DNA from: Leptolyngbyaceae cyanobacterium
GTDB lineage: Bacteria; Cyanobacteriota; Cyanobacteriia; Cyanobacteriales; Aerosakkonemataceae
NCBI GenBank assembly: GCA_036703985.1
Contig: DATNQN010000052.1
Location: 1 to 64,000 of the forward strand
Direction: 5' to 3'
DNA length: 64,000 nt
Shown: piece after piece, positions 8,893 to 18,504 of the stretch
Position numbering within the stretch: the stretch's first letter is position 1
How the letters are laid out: the number at the start of each line of letters is the position of its first letter
Position numbers and translations under genes: made by a program
The notes under the pieces: model-generated
Database searches by the model: none
The model's input: the letters and a program-made list of their open reading frames with translations, nothing else
What the model was told of the DNA's origin: nothing

Positions 8893-9513
8893 TCAGATTG
8901 TTTCGCCCATGATTTGAGCAAGGGTTGTAAAAAGGCGATCGCAATTAGGAGAAGCCTGCCGTACCTTAGTAACATCCAATTTTTCTAAAAGCTGGGAGGC
9001 GTGTTTTATTTTTTGGTATTCACCCTTAGATGTATCCCTGGTAGCTTCCTTCAGACTTGGCTCCAAGCTATCTTTATTAATACTCTCCACATTGGGATTT
9101 TTGGGAATGCAGTTTTCTTTAAAACCTTGACCATAATATTTCTTTAAAGTATCAATGTCAGCAATAAACCATGCTTCCATTGTTTGCACCATTAAATAGC
9201 AGTGATTATCATCTACTCCTGGTGAATCCCAATTATCCCTAAACTTCAAATGCTCCCAAGGCGTTTTTTTAACAGGCGCTTCCGCATCTACCAGCAGTAC
9301 ATTAAAAGCTTCTGGATGATCTTCCAAAGCATTCTGAAAGTCACCAAAAGCGCTGTTACGAGTGCCACACATAATAATTTGCCATTTAATTCGATTACTT
9401 CGTGCAATCTCAACTAGCTTGTTTAGAAAAGTGCTAAATCCTTGGCGTAGCGAAGCTTTTGTATTTTTTGAATCTCCACCACCCTCGATGTAAATGCGGA
9501 TTTCCTTTACCAT
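8893..9513 (-). CDS. DUF4276 family protein (TOPRIM-like)
   Basis: A 206-aa protein. The N-terminal IYIEGGGDS and the later VLLVDAEAPV match the conserved Glu and Asp-x-Glu positions expected of a TOPRIM-like metal site, as I recall for DUF4276. HCYLMVQTMEAWFIAD is another family signature. Its ATG lies inside the end of the upstream AAA ATPase gene (7-bp overlap at 9507-9513), so the two are translationally coupled. An ATPase paired with a TOPRIM-like nuclease partner is typical of OLD/PARIS-style anti-phage modules. That role is inference. In-frame codons continue for about 26 residues past the stop (a Lys/Glu-rich remnant). Confidence 0.85.
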   Translation of the reverse strand: MVKEIRIYIEGGGDSKNTKASLRQGFSTFLNKLVEIARSNRIKWQIIMCGTRNSAFGDFQNALEDHPEAFNVLLVDAEAPVKKTPWEHLKFRDNWDSPGVDDNHCYLMVQTMEAWFIADIDTLKKYYGQGFKENCIPKNPNVESINKDSLEPSLKEATRDTSKGEYQKIKHASQLLEKLDVTKVRQASPNCDRLFTTLAQIMGETI

Positions 9514-10700
9514 CGGTTTCCTCCGATTTCACCCATCCGCCAAAGATCTCCTAGAGTATACTTTTCTAACCATTTTTTCAGTCGTTCGGGATCAAGACGA
9601 CGCAAATGGCTTCCCTTATCATCTCGATCGCATACCACCACTGACTCTGGCGGAAGTGCAGAAACCAAAGTATCAGAATGAGTGGTAAGAATTAATTGTG
9701 TCCGCACAGATGCTTCGACTAACATTTCAGCAATTGTGGGTAGAATATCTGGATGTAAACCGATCTCCGGTTCATCAATACAGATCAGTGGTGGTGGAGT
9801 TGGGTCAAGGAGTAAAGCCATTAAGAATAAATAATGGAGTGTGCCATCTGAAAGACGAGTTGCAGGAATTGGTTGATTTAGTCCAGTTTCACGGATAAAT
9901 ATCTGAACTGTACCACCGGAAAACTTGATGCTAAGTTCTTCAGCTGCATCATAAAATTTTTTTAGCTTCTCGATAATTTGTCTATTTCCTAGTTGGTATT
10001 GTAAGTTGTTCAAAACAAGTCCGAGGTTACTCGCATCTTCTAGTAGAGGATGTTCGGGTAAGTCTGTTTGCTGAGGCATTCTTGGTGGCGAATATCTACC
10101 TATCTGCCAGCCCCGATATAAACCTATCTTGGAAAATCGATCTCCCAAATATGAGAGTTCTGGATACAGATCTGGATCTTTTCTCTGAGACAAAACAGAT
10201 TGATCTATCAAAAGATCTTCTCTGCGAAGCAAACGTTTGCTTGGTTCTCCTTCAATGGAATTTTTAACGTTTAAGACTGGACGACCGCGCTGATATCGGT
10301 AGTAAAAATAGACATCTTCTTCATTTTGATATTTTTTCTCTTCATCTTCTATAGCTTCATCCACAAGTTCCGACCTTTGCTCAACAGCGGTGAGCGCAAT
10401 TCTATAGCGTAGAGGCATACTTTCTTTCTGATAGTCTATGGTCGCCTCAATTTCCGCTGTCGGAATCTCCTTTGTCCCTTTCCAAAGGAAATTGTTGATG
10501 CCTCCTCCTTGACGAATTGGAGCAGGCAGGTTTGTGGATGTTGCCTGTAGAATTCCAATTGCTTCGATGAAATTCGACTTGCCAGATGCGTTGGGGCCGA
10601 TCAAAACATTTAGAGGTTGTAGTTCAATTTTTTCACCCTCACTTCCGTAGGATAGGAAGTTTTTTAATCGTAGGGTGCGGATAAATCTTTTACCTTCCAT
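9507..10700 (-). CDS. AAA family ATPase (AAA_21 / OLD-like)
   Basis: A 397-aa SMC/ABC-type ATPase. Walker A is GPNASGKSNF near residues 36-45, the signature-like segment is RLSDGTLHYLFLMALLL, Walker B is PLICIDEPEIGLHP, and the switch His is in LILTTHSDTLVSALP. The intervening region is short and lacks a long coiled coil, as in the RecF/OLD-like AAA_21 group. The last eight bases overlap the DUF4276 gene, so the pair forms one operon. Such pairs often act as ATP-gated defence nucleases or toxins. Here the predicted nuclease is a separate chain rather than fused as in OLD. Confidence 0.9.
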   Translation of the reverse strand: MEGKRFIRTLRLKNFLSYGSEGEKIELQPLNVLIGPNASGKSNFIEAIGILQATSTNLPAPIRQGGGINNFLWKGTKEIPTAEIEATIDYQKESMPLRYRIALTAVEQRSELVDEAIEDEEKKYQNEEDVYFYYRYQRGRPVLNVKNSIEGEPSKRLLRREDLLIDQSVLSQRKDPDLYPELSYLGDRFSKIGLYRGWQIGRYSPPRMPQQTDLPEHPLLEDASNLGLVLNNLQYQLGNRQIIEKLKKFYDAAEELSIKFSGGTVQIFIRETGLNQPIPATRLSDGTLHYLFLMALLLDPTPPPLICIDEPEIGLHPDILPTIAEMLVEASVRTQLILTTHSDTLVSALPPESVVVCDRDDKGSHLRRLDPERLKKWLEKYTLGDLWRMGEIGGNRW

Positions 10701-10811
10701 CTCATCCTTTGATTAGAATCTTTTAATATTTTAATGGATGTGGTCTTTGGATGTGCGATCGCACTTCCAAACTTGCACATATCCGAAGTGCGATCGCTAA
10801 ATTTGCGATGA

Positions 10812-11171
10812 GTGTGGGAAGATTGGAAATGTCATAATGGTGTATTTAGTAGGTCTGGCAGTGAAGTGACTAACGGAAGACTGAATATTGATTTTGTTAA
10901 GCAGGGTAAGCATATCCCCGGCTATCCAAATTATATCCCCGGTAAAAGCATATTAACCCATCCAGATCCGCAGGATCTCATCAATCGTTTTGCTGGAACG
11001 GGACAACCTCTCAAGGGTACTTTTGGACAACCAGGATTTAAAGAGCGTGTAGATTTTGGCGAAATTATTGGAGAGTACATCGATCCTAGTAGCGGAGTTG
11101 CTACACTAACATCAAAGGCAATCTTGCACTATTCCCAAGCGGGAGTTCACATCGTTCCAGCGAGGCCGTAA
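10812..11171 (+). CDS. Polymorphic toxin type 50 domain, stand-alone
   Basis: A 119-aa protein. From about residue 22 it matches the Ntox50 toxin domain as I recall it: KQGKHIPGYPNYIPGKS, HPDPQDLINRFAGTGQP, KERVDFGEIIGEYIDP, and the terminal ILHYSQAGVHIVPARP. In known proteins this domain sits at the C-terminus of long secreted or phage-head proteins. Here only about 20 residues precede it, and a TGA sits in frame directly upstream of the GTG start. It is therefore either a cut-off toxin tip or a solo intracellular toxin. The putative immunity gene starts 4 bp downstream. Confidence 0.8.
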   Translation: MWEDWKCHNGVFSRSGSEVTNGRLNIDFVKQGKHIPGYPNYIPGKSILTHPDPQDLINRFAGTGQPLKGTFGQPGFKERVDFGEIIGEYIDPSSGVATLTSKAILHYSQAGVHIVPARP

Positions 11172-11175
11172 AATT

Positions 11176-11550
11176 ATGCAGACAGTTGAAATGCGAAATA
11201 GCGTAATTTCGTCAGTTAAAAGAGCGCTTTTGGGAGAAGTTTCACCAGCACTTTGCGGCGTGACGGTGGGATGGGATGAAAAGACTATCACGATTCTATG
11301 CTACTACAATCGCAAAATATCTCCAGAAGATCGAGAAGCCATGTCATGCGTTGAGACAGAAGTAATGGCTGATTTTCCAGACTATGAAATTAAGCTATTT
11401 CCTCTAAGTTGGAATATCCGAAAGCCAATGAAGTCGCTTGATGCTTGGGTATATCGCAGAAGTAAAAATATACCAATCAGAAGGCGATATTATTACTTAC
11501 AGAGAAAAGGGCATAGCAGCTTTACTAAAAGACTGCGGAGTAGTAAGTAA
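11176..11550 (+). CDS. Putative immunity protein for the Ntox50 domain
   Basis: A 124-aa protein starting 4 bp after the toxin stop. It reads as a small alpha/beta protein with VTVGWDEKTITILCYY and ISPEDREAMSCVETEVMADF. Polymorphic toxins are normally followed by their immunity gene, so the assignment rests on position and size rather than a recognised motif. After SLDAWVYRR (about residue 94) the sequence becomes very basic. A different frame (11438-11644) carries a better-looking peptide (SEGDIITYREKGIAALLKD), so the 3' end may be frameshifted or fused to another relic. Confidence 0.6.
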   Translation: MQTVEMRNSVISSVKRALLGEVSPALCGVTVGWDEKTITILCYYNRKISPEDREAMSCVETEVMADFPDYEIKLFPLSWNIRKPMKSLDAWVYRRSKNIPIRRRYYYLQRKGHSSFTKRLRSSK

Positions 11551-11651
11551 TTGGCTTTATTTTTGGAGATCATATCTCGACTACCAACACCTACTTAGAT
11601 TTAACTTGCTTGAATCATCAACACTCAGTCCATTGTTTATTTAGTCAAACC

Positions 11652-12845
11652 CTATATTCGACCATGCCCAATGTGTGGCTGAACGTGTTCATCCCACCAA
11701 CGATCCCACTTGGTATTAGACATTTTTATATTCTTCTCTGAAGCGGAATTTTGATTATAAATTTCTACAAGCTTTAAAAACTTTTCTATATGATCTCTAA
11801 CCGTTTCTTGTATACCAGGAAATTCAAATAAACTTGTAAACCGTGGCAATGAATTATATTCTGGAGCGTTCAATGCCTGAATATTGAGCATAAGCTTGAT
11901 AAAACCATCATTAATAATACTTTCCATTAATGCAACTATCTGCGATGATAATTTATGTGAGTACCTATCTAAAGTTCGAGTCAGTGAGTTCTTAAGCGTA
12001 GAGCAGCCTGAAGATATATATTCATCCCAGCTTGTCCTCGATGAGCCAAATGATACAGCAGATTTAGAAAGGTTTAAATAAGCTATTTCGCGATAATATA
12101 CATCATCAAAAAAGTCTTCTAATTCTCTATATTTTTGCTCAGGTACAGCTTTTACAGAGGCTTTAAACATATAAAAAAGCATTTGAGCATGACTTTCTAA
12201 ATCATTCTTTAACTGTTCAAATGCAATTTGATTAAAAGTTATATTTGTAATACTTGCTATAATAGATTCAATATTCTCCTTTATTTTTCCAGTTAGTTTA
12301 TTTCTCTCTTCTGATTTATCTTTTAAATTTTCTGGGCAATGATAAGTACATATCCTTCTATTCCTAATATCAAAAGGCAATTCTTTTTCAGCAGCATAGG
12401 CAGTGTTTAATATACAAATTATCTGGTTCCAACTTATACATCCTGCTGCATATCCTAACTCTACCATAACATTAGGATTTGGTGTCAATTTTGTATTATA
12501 GCGGTTCCCAGTTGAACGAGGTACGCAGAGTTTTTTTAGGCCAAAGTTCTTTGTATTCAGGCTGTACATTACCCAATCTAGAAACCCTGTATATTGTCCA
12601 GGTAATGAAGAATTTATCGGTGTAACATCACAAACAAATATTTGACTTTCAGAAATTTTGTCAAATATTGTAGAGTCAATACCTGGGGTGCCAGGGACAT
12701 CTTGTGTAGCTTGGTCTATACGTATATCAATATTTATGTCCTCTTTTTCAAGAGAAGCGACAGCCTTTTTTAAGGCTTTTTCTATAAAACCTCTATTGGT
12801 GTTATTGGGCAAGTCAGATTGCCAAGAATAGAATATATGAACCAT
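11652..12845 (-). CDS. TIR-like domain effector
   Basis: A 397-aa protein. The first ~170 residues have a flavodoxin/TIR-like pattern: VHIFYSWQSDLP at the first strand, IDQATQDVPGTPGI, SQIFVCDVTPI, and NPNVMVELGYAAG. The Glu of the last motif corresponds to the catalytic Glu of TIR NADases and of predicted TIR-like nucleotide-binding proteins. The C-terminal ~200 residues are helical, with no named domain, and may sense the trigger. No cyclase or STAND partner is adjacent. It lies among defence genes, so a role in abortive infection by NAD depletion is plausible but inferred. Confidence 0.7.
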   Translation of the reverse strand: MVHIFYSWQSDLPNNTNRGFIEKALKKAVASLEKEDINIDIRIDQATQDVPGTPGIDSTIFDKISESQIFVCDVTPINSSLPGQYTGFLDWVMYSLNTKNFGLKKLCVPRSTGNRYNTKLTPNPNVMVELGYAAGCISWNQIICILNTAYAAEKELPFDIRNRRICTYHCPENLKDKSEERNKLTGKIKENIESIIASITNITFNQIAFEQLKNDLESHAQMLFYMFKASVKAVPEQKYRELEDFFDDVYYREIAYLNLSKSAVSFGSSRTSWDEYISSGCSTLKNSLTRTLDRYSHKLSSQIVALMESIINDGFIKLMLNIQALNAPEYNSLPRFTSLFEFPGIQETVRDHIEKFLKLVEIYNQNSASEKNIKMSNTKWDRWWDEHVQPHIGHGRI

Positions 12846-12879
12846 TGTTTTATAAAAATAGCATCTTATTAAGATAATT

Positions 12880-15846
12880 CTAACCTTTAGTCGCGAATGT
12901 TGACGGATGCTGCTGCAACACCTGCCTCAAATATTGCCCAGTATAAGACCGATCGCACTTCGCCACCTCTTCCGGCGTTCCCACTGCAATCACTTCTCCT
13001 CCCTTATCGCCACCTTCCGGCCCTAAATCGATTACCCAATCGGCAGAGCGAATTACATCTAAATTATGCTCGATCGCTAATACCGAATTCCCCTTATCCA
13101 CCAATCTTTGCAAGACATCTAGTAATTTGTGAACGTCATAAAACGATAATCCAGTTGTCGGTTCATCGATTAAATAGATCGTTTTTCCCGTAGCGCGACG
13201 GGATAATTCAGTTGCTAATTTCACTCGTTGCGCTTCACCGCCGGAAAGGGTGGGTGCAGGTTGTCCTAAACGGATATATCCCAAACCAACATCGACTAAT
13301 GTTTGCAAGCGATTAACTGCTTTGGGAATATTTTGGAATACTTCCAAAGCTTCCTCAATTGTCATGTTCAAAACATCTGCGATCGATTTTCCTTTGTATT
13401 TCACTTGCAGCGTTTCTCGATTGTAGCGATCGCCTTTGCAAACTTCGCATTGCACGTACACATCTGGCAGGAAATTCATCTCGATTACATTCACTCCCTG
13501 ACCGCCGCAAGCTTCGCATCTTCCCCCTTTCACGTTGAAGGAAAATTGACCGGGTTTGTAACCTCTGGCTTTGGCTTCGATGGTTTGGGAAAAGATATCG
13601 CGGATGGAATCAAATATTCCCGTGTAAGTGGCGGGATTGGAACGGGGAGTTCTGCCAATTGGCGATTGATCGATCACGATCGCTTTATCGATCGCATCCA
13701 ATCCTTCCATTCCTTCCATCTCTTTGGGAAAAGGTACTTTCCGAAACAGGTGATGTTGCAAAGCTGGGTAAAGTAATTCGTTAATTAAAGTAGATTTTCC
13801 CGAACCGGAAACGCCAGTCACGCAGACGAGTTTTCCGAGAGGAATTTCCACATCTATATATTTAAGGTTATTTCGATTGGCGTTTTTGATCGAAAGCGAT
13901 CGACCATTTCCTTCTCTCCTAGTTGCTGGCGTTTCAATTACTCGTTTTCCCGATAAGTAAGCACCTGTTAAAGATTCCTCCGCCGCCAACAATTTCTCCA
14001 AGTTTCCTTGCGCCACAATTTCGCCGCCGTGAATCCCTGCTTTCGGGCCGATATCTACTATATGATCTGCCGTGCGAATCGTTTCTTCATCGTGTTCGAC
14101 GACAATTAAAGTATTTCCCAAATCCCGAAGTTTGGTTAAAGTTTTCAATAACCGGGTGTTATCTCTTTGATGCAAACCGATACTCGGTTCATCTAAAACG
14201 TAGAGAACTCCTGTTAATCCCGATCCGATTTGAGTGGCGAGGCGAATCCGTTGCGCTTCTCCTCCCGAAAGTGTCATTGCCGATCGATCGAGGGTCAAAT
14301 AATCTAACCCGACATCGAGGAGAAATTGCAATCTCGCTTTAATTTCTCTCAACACTAAGTCGCCGATTTGCGCTTGGCGATCGCTCAACTTCAAATTATT
14401 TACCCGTTCCTTACATTCCGCGATCGAAACTCCGGTTAAATCCAACATTCGATATTGTCCTAACCTCACCGATAGCGCTTCTGGTTTCAACCTTTTACCC
14501 TGACAAACTTCGCAAGGTCGATCGATTAAATACTGTTCCAACTTCTGCTTTTGCAATTCGGAAGCGCTGTCATCGTAATACCTTTGCAGCATCGTAATTA
14601 CGCCGCTAAACTTGCGATAATCATTGCGTTCTTTGATAAAAATTGGTTGGTCGGAACCGTACAAAATTATCTGTTGCTGTTCTGGTGTTAACTGATGCCA
14701 AGGTTCGTGCAACTTAAAGCCGTGTGCTTTTCCGACATTGTAAAGTAAATCCGTGTAATAGGAATTTTCCTTCTCCGCCCAAGGTGCGATCGCATCTCCG
14801 ACAGGTGCTTTCGGGTCTGGTACTACCAAGTCTGGCGAAAATGTTCGCAAACTTCCCAATCCATGACAACTCGGACAAGCACCATAAGGCGAATTGAAAG
14901 AAAACAAACGCGGCGATAATTCTTCCATTACCGCGCCATGTTCGGGACAAGCAAAGTTCTCTGAAAATATCAATTCTGGGGGTAATTCTTCATAGCTATT
15001 GACATCGTTTTGCCCATCATTTATTATATACGTACTATGAATTCGCGACGCGCTCTCCCCACCCGAAGTATTATTTAAAACATCAATAATCGCAATTCCC
15101 TGTGAATGCCGCAAGCAAGTAGAGAGGGAATCGACCAAACGTTCCTGAATACCTGGCTTTTTCACCAGGCGGTCAACGACGATCTCTATATTATGTGTAT
15201 AATTTTTATCTAACTCGATATTTTCATCCAGTTGGCGCACCTCTCCATCTACCTTCACGCGGACAAATCCTTCCGACGCCAGAGAAGAAAGCAGTTTGCG
15301 GTGAGTCCCCTTTTTCCCGCGCACGACGGGTGCAAGGATTTGGAACCGCGTGCCATCGGGAAGTGCTAAAATGCGATCGCACATTTGGTCGATGGTTTGG
15401 GGAGCGATCGAGCGATCGCAATGCGGACAATGAGGTTCGCCAGCGCGTCCGAACAGCAATCGCAGATAATCGTAAATTTCCGTCACCGTCCCGACTGTCG
15501 AACGCGGGTTATGGGAAGTCGATTTTTGGTCGATGGAGATTGCAGGACTCAAACCTTCGATCGCATCCACATCCGGCTTATCCAATTGTCCCAGAAATTG
15601 TCTCGCGTAGGCGCTGAGGGATTCCACATAGCGACGCTGCCCTTCCGCAAATATTGTATCGAAAGCGAGGGAAGACTTGCCAGAACCAGAGACGCCAGTG
15701 AAAACGATAAGGCGATCGCGAGGCAATTCCAAATCGATATTCTTCAGGTTATGCTGCCTCGCACCCCGAATGCGAATCGAATTCTGATTATTTAGGTTTA
15801 CTCCGGTGGGAAGATGACCGTTTTTGGTGTCGGCAGCGTGGGACAT
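12880..15846 (-). CDS. uvrA: Excinuclease ABC subunit A
   Basis: A 988-aa DNA-damage sensor of nucleotide excision repair; it forms UvrA2 and loads UvrB. Both ABC modules are complete. The N-terminal Walker A is [13 protein letters not shown], the first ABC signature is [14 protein letters not shown], the second Walker A is [13 protein letters not shown], and the second signature is [14 protein letters not shown]. Zinc modules are visible ([14 protein letters not shown], and CEACGGQG ... CEVCKGDR). It is slightly longer than usual because of an Asn/Ser-rich insert at about residues 260-285. It stands alone between the TIR-like gene and the restriction-modification pair and may simply be the chromosomal anchor of the island. 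Confidence 0.98.
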   Translation of the reverse strand: MSHAADTKNGHLPTGVNLNNQNSIRIRGARQHNLKNIDLELPRDRLIVFTGVSGSGKSSLAFDTIFAEGQRRYVESLSAYARQFLGQLDKPDVDAIEGLSPAISIDQKSTSHNPRSTVGTVTEIYDYLRLLFGRAGEPHCPHCDRSIAPQTIDQMCDRILALPDGTRFQILAPVVRGKKGTHRKLLSSLASEGFVRVKVDGEVRQLDENIELDKNYTHNIEIVVDRLVKKPGIQERLVDSLSTCLRHSQGIAIIDVLNNTSGGESASRIHSTYIINDGQNDVNSYEELPPELIFSENFACPEHGAVMEELSPRLFSFNSPYGACPSCHGLGSLRTFSPDLVVPDPKAPVGDAIAPWAEKENSYYTDLLYNVGKAHGFKLHEPWHQLTPEQQQIILYGSDQPIFIKERNDYRKFSGVITMLQRYYDDSASELQKQKLEQYLIDRPCEVCQGKRLKPEALSVRLGQYRMLDLTGVSIAECKERVNNLKLSDRQAQIGDLVLREIKARLQFLLDVGLDYLTLDRSAMTLSGGEAQRIRLATQIGSGLTGVLYVLDEPSIGLHQRDNTRLLKTLTKLRDLGNTLIVVEHDEETIRTADHIVDIGPKAGIHGGEIVAQGNLEKLLAAEESLTGAYLSGKRVIETPATRREGNGRSLSIKNANRNNLKYIDVEIPLGKLVCVTGVSGSGKSTLINELLYPALQHHLFRKVPFPKEMEGMEGLDAIDKAIVIDQSPIGRTPRSNPATYTGIFDSIRDIFSQTIEAKARGYKPGQFSFNVKGGRCEACGGQGVNVIEMNFLPDVYVQCEVCKGDRYNRETLQVKYKGKSIADVLNMTIEEALEVFQNIPKAVNRLQTLVDVGLGYIRLGQPAPTLSGGEAQRVKLATELSRRATGKTIYLIDEPTTGLSFYDVHKLLDVLQRLVDKGNSVLAIEHNLDVIRSADWVIDLGPEGGDKGGEVIAVGTPEEVAKCDRSYTGQYLRQVLQQHPSTFATKG

Positions 15847-16026
15847 GAGAGACAGAAGTGATGTTGCTTAATGATTTTAGCGCTGTCGGGATTTTTGGGT
15901 GGAGTGCGTTGGCGTAGTCTGCCGTAGGCATATCGGATTTGAGAAACCGGGTTTTTGAGTCGGGGGCATAATGCGGATTCCCCCAACTTCCAGTAAACTT
16001 ATGACTTGTAGTTGCTAGGTATCTCA

Positions 16027-17091
16027 ATGGTTGTGGGAAACCAACTTCTAGAGAATGTAAGTGAGGTCAAAAACTATCTCACCTCATCAGACCATATACC
16101 CCTTTTTTTAGAAGCTGATACTTATGCACTTTTAAAGCTATTTCCCGATCGTTGCATCGACTGTGTAATAACATCCCCACCTTACTGGAGGCACAGAGTT
16201 TATGCTAATGGAGGAATTGGGCTGGAGGAAAAGTGGGAGAACTACATCAAAAAACTACTTGCACTTTTTTATGAGATAAAGCGAATTCTTAAACCTAGTG
16301 GCTCTTTCTGGCTCAATATCGGAGATGCTTATCAGAATAAATGTTTGATTGGTATCCCCTGGCGAGTTGCTCTTGAGATGACCGATAAACAAGGCTGGAT
16401 TCTTCGTAATAGTGTTGTTTGGAATAAGGTAAAAGGTGCCCCAGATAACGCCAAAGATAAACTCAGAAACGTATATGAGCATTTTTTTCACTTTGTAAAA
16501 ACAGATCGTTATTTCTATGATGTTGATGCAATTCGATCAAAGCCAAGACAAGCTAAGGTTGTCAACGGTTCTGTAATTTCTGCGACAGGTGTTTCCGGTG
16601 TACGTTATAGACGGCAAATTGAATTATCCACAGCACTTAATGATTGCGAACGGATAAATGCACTCAAGGCTATTGACGAAGTGTTAGAAGAAGTAAGAGT
16701 AGGTAAAATATCTGACTTTCGCATGATTATTCGTGGCCAGCAACGAACCACCCATTCAGACTCAGCAAAAGTTTCTGGACGGGCGCGTGAACTTGCTGAA
16801 CGTGGCTTCTATTTTATCAAATATCATCCAAATGGCAGTAAACCTAGCGATGTCTGGGATATTTTGCCAGAAGATACTCAAAAGCGAAAACTTCACTTTG
16901 CACCTTATCCTGAAGATCTCTGTAAAATTCCAATTCTTGCTACCTGCCCACAATTCGGTGTTGTTCTAGATCCATTTGTAGGAACAGGTACAACAAGCTT
17001 AGTTGCTTACCAATTACAAAGGAAATCCATTGGAATTGATGTCTCAGGTGAGTATATCACTATTGCTCGTGAAAGGTGTGGCTTACCCTAA
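16027..17091 (+). CDS. Beta-class DNA methyltransferase (N4-cytosine or N6-adenine)
   Basis: A 354-aa type II modification enzyme. Motif IV (TSPPYW) comes early, followed by KRILKPSGSFWLNIGD. The SAM-binding motif I is at the C-terminus (VLDPFVGTGTTSLVA, then SIGIDVSGEYI). This order defines the beta class, and a Ser-Pro-Pro-Tyr catalytic motif favours N4-cytosine. I place the start at the ATG at 16027; a TTG at 16012 is also open. The stop overlaps the nuclease ATG by one base (TAATG), so the two genes are translationally coupled. Recognition sequence cannot be read from the protein. Confidence 0.93.
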   Translation: MVVGNQLLENVSEVKNYLTSSDHIPLFLEADTYALLKLFPDRCIDCVITSPPYWRHRVYANGGIGLEEKWENYIKKLLALFYEIKRILKPSGSFWLNIGDAYQNKCLIGIPWRVALEMTDKQGWILRNSVVWNKVKGAPDNAKDKLRNVYEHFFHFVKTDRYFYDVDAIRSKPRQAKVVNGSVISATGVSGVRYRRQIELSTALNDCERINALKAIDEVLEEVRVGKISDFRMIIRGQQRTTHSDSAKVSGRARELAERGFYFIKYHPNGSKPSDVWDILPEDTQKRKLHFAPYPEDLCKIPILATCPQFGVVLDPFVGTGTTSLVAYQLQRKSIGIDVSGEYITIARERCGLP

Positions 17092-17978
17092 TGACTAAAG
17101 TTACCGAATTATACGGGAATCCTACAAATCACTCTTTTCCTTGGAACAATATTGCGTTTAACCAGAACTGTCCTTTTTTGGCTCGTAAATGCCTCAAAAA
17201 TCGGAAGAGCGAGCCTGATATTACCATTGGTACCTGCACGGTTTCCTATGGTAGAGAAGCCCGAAACATTATCATTTGTCCGTTTCGGCTTCTTGAGCGT
17301 AGCCAAATCTTTATGGACTGTATTCATTTATTGACATTGCATGAACCTGGCAATGAACTTCGGATTGTTCCGGAAATTTCAGTGCCAGGAGGCAGCATAG
17401 ATTATTGTCTTGCTTCTGTACGAGGGGAAAAAGTTATTGACTTTGTTGGTATTGAGTTACAAACACTCGATACCACTGGTACTGTGTGGCCGGAAAGACA
17501 ACGTTTTCTTCAAAATCAGGGTATCCAAGTGAGAGATGCGGACGTTACATCAGGAAAGCGGTTTGGTATGAATTGGAAGATGACAGCAAAGACAATTTTG
17601 ATGCAACTCCACCACAAAATTCATACCTTTGAACATCTCAGCAAACATCTTGTCTTGGTAGCTCAAGATTGCCTTATTGAATATATGCAACGAGAGTTCT
17701 CTTTTGAGCATATTCAGGACGCTCACCTTGGAAATCCTATGCACTTTCACTCCTATGAATTGCTTGCTGAAACTTCAGGCTACCGTATTCAGCTTTCACA
17801 AAGATGGAGTACGGACGGGAATGGAATAGCACAGTGTCTTGGCTTACAGACCAGTCCAAAAGTAGAGTTGGAAGCAATTTTGAGGCAAATTCAAGATAGA
17901 TTACCGCAAAGCACTTTGTTATCTGTTGGGCAACCTTTACCTGTTTCTACTCACGAAGATATTGCTGATGACAGCTAA
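17091..17978 (+). CDS. NotI-family type II restriction endonuclease
   Basis: A 295-aa nuclease starting at the ATG that overlaps the methyltransferase stop. Four cysteines (C27, C34, C49, C63) precede the catalytic core, like the Cys4 iron site of NotI. The core shows PEIS with E95, GGSIDY with D104 and VGIELQTLD with E122 and Q124, which fits the PD-(D/E)xK variant of NotI, where the usual Lys is Gln. The genetic linkage to a cognate methyltransferase supports the call. NotI relatives cut 8-bp or other GC-rich sites; whether this one targets a GC-rich 8-mer is unknown. Base composition is close to its neighbours. Confidence 0.82.
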   Translation: MTKVTELYGNPTNHSFPWNNIAFNQNCPFLARKCLKNRKSEPDITIGTCTVSYGREARNIIICPFRLLERSQIFMDCIHLLTLHEPGNELRIVPEISVPGGSIDYCLASVRGEKVIDFVGIELQTLDTTGTVWPERQRFLQNQGIQVRDADVTSGKRFGMNWKMTAKTILMQLHHKIHTFEHLSKHLVLVAQDCLIEYMQREFSFEHIQDAHLGNPMHFHSYELLAETSGYRIQLSQRWSTDGNGIAQCLGLQTSPKVELEAILRQIQDRLPQSTLLSVGQPLPVSTHEDIADDS

Positions 17979-18074
17979 ACGCGCAAATTCAGGGAAAGCT
18001 GGCAGAAATCAGTCTTGACTTCGGATACGAGTTACCCATCCTTTGTACACCCTACGAACTGTTGGAAGGTTAAT

Positions 18075-18263
18075 ATGTTGCAAGATGAAATAGTAGAAGA
18101 AATCCACCGGATTCGTGACGAATATGCAAAGTCATTCAACTACGACTTAAAAGCAATTTTTGCAGATTTGCAGAAACAGCAAGCTGAAAGCGGCAGGGAA
18201 GTCGTGAAATTGTCGCCAAAACGCAGTTTAACAAGTCGTTGGAGCGGACGGAAGCCAAAATAA
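18075..18263 (+). CDS. Small protein, possible antitoxin-like, unknown
   Basis: A 62-aa protein starting at the ATG at 18075. It is acidic at the front (MLQDEIVEEIHRIRDEYAKS) and ends basic (RSLTSRWSGRKPK). Peptides of this type are common in cyanobacteria next to PIN or other toxin genes. Directly upstream (17972-18073), in another frame, about 33 codons ending LDFGYELPILCTPYELLEG before TAA look like the 3' end of a lost gene. The start overlaps nothing and the spacing is 1 bp. Confidence 0.55.
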   Translation: MLQDEIVEEIHRIRDEYAKSFNYDLKAIFADLQKQQAESGREVVKLSPKRSLTSRWSGRKPK

Positions 18264-18504
18264 TCGGTGAGGCGCTAGCGATCGCTTCACATCAACTTAA
18301 ATCGAGTGCGATCGCTTTACATCGAACTTAAATCTCAACGCCGATTTTTGACTGCTAAAATGAGAGCGATCGTTCATCTTTTTCGATTTTCTGAATAAAT
18401 TCGGAACTTAGCGCTGTGCGTATTTGTGAGTGCGATAAAAATGCGATTGTATCCCTGTTACCATATAGCTAATAAATCAAATTTAGTTGCATTGATACAA
18501 CCTA

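Noticed and set aside
11438-11644. A 68-aa plus-strand frame overlapping the putative immunity gene
   Set aside because: The part SEGDIITYREKGIAALL looks coding-like, but there is no separate start signal. It is noted as a possible frameshifted tail rather than annotated.
13303-15795. Several plus-strand frames of 130-160 codons across uvrA
   Set aside because: They lie opposite a complete, well conserved uvrA and have no family features.
17972-18073. About 33 codons ending in a TAA just before the small gene at 18075
   Set aside because: It looks like a gene remnant, but it is too short to assign and has no start codon of its own. It is mentioned only in the neighbour's entry.
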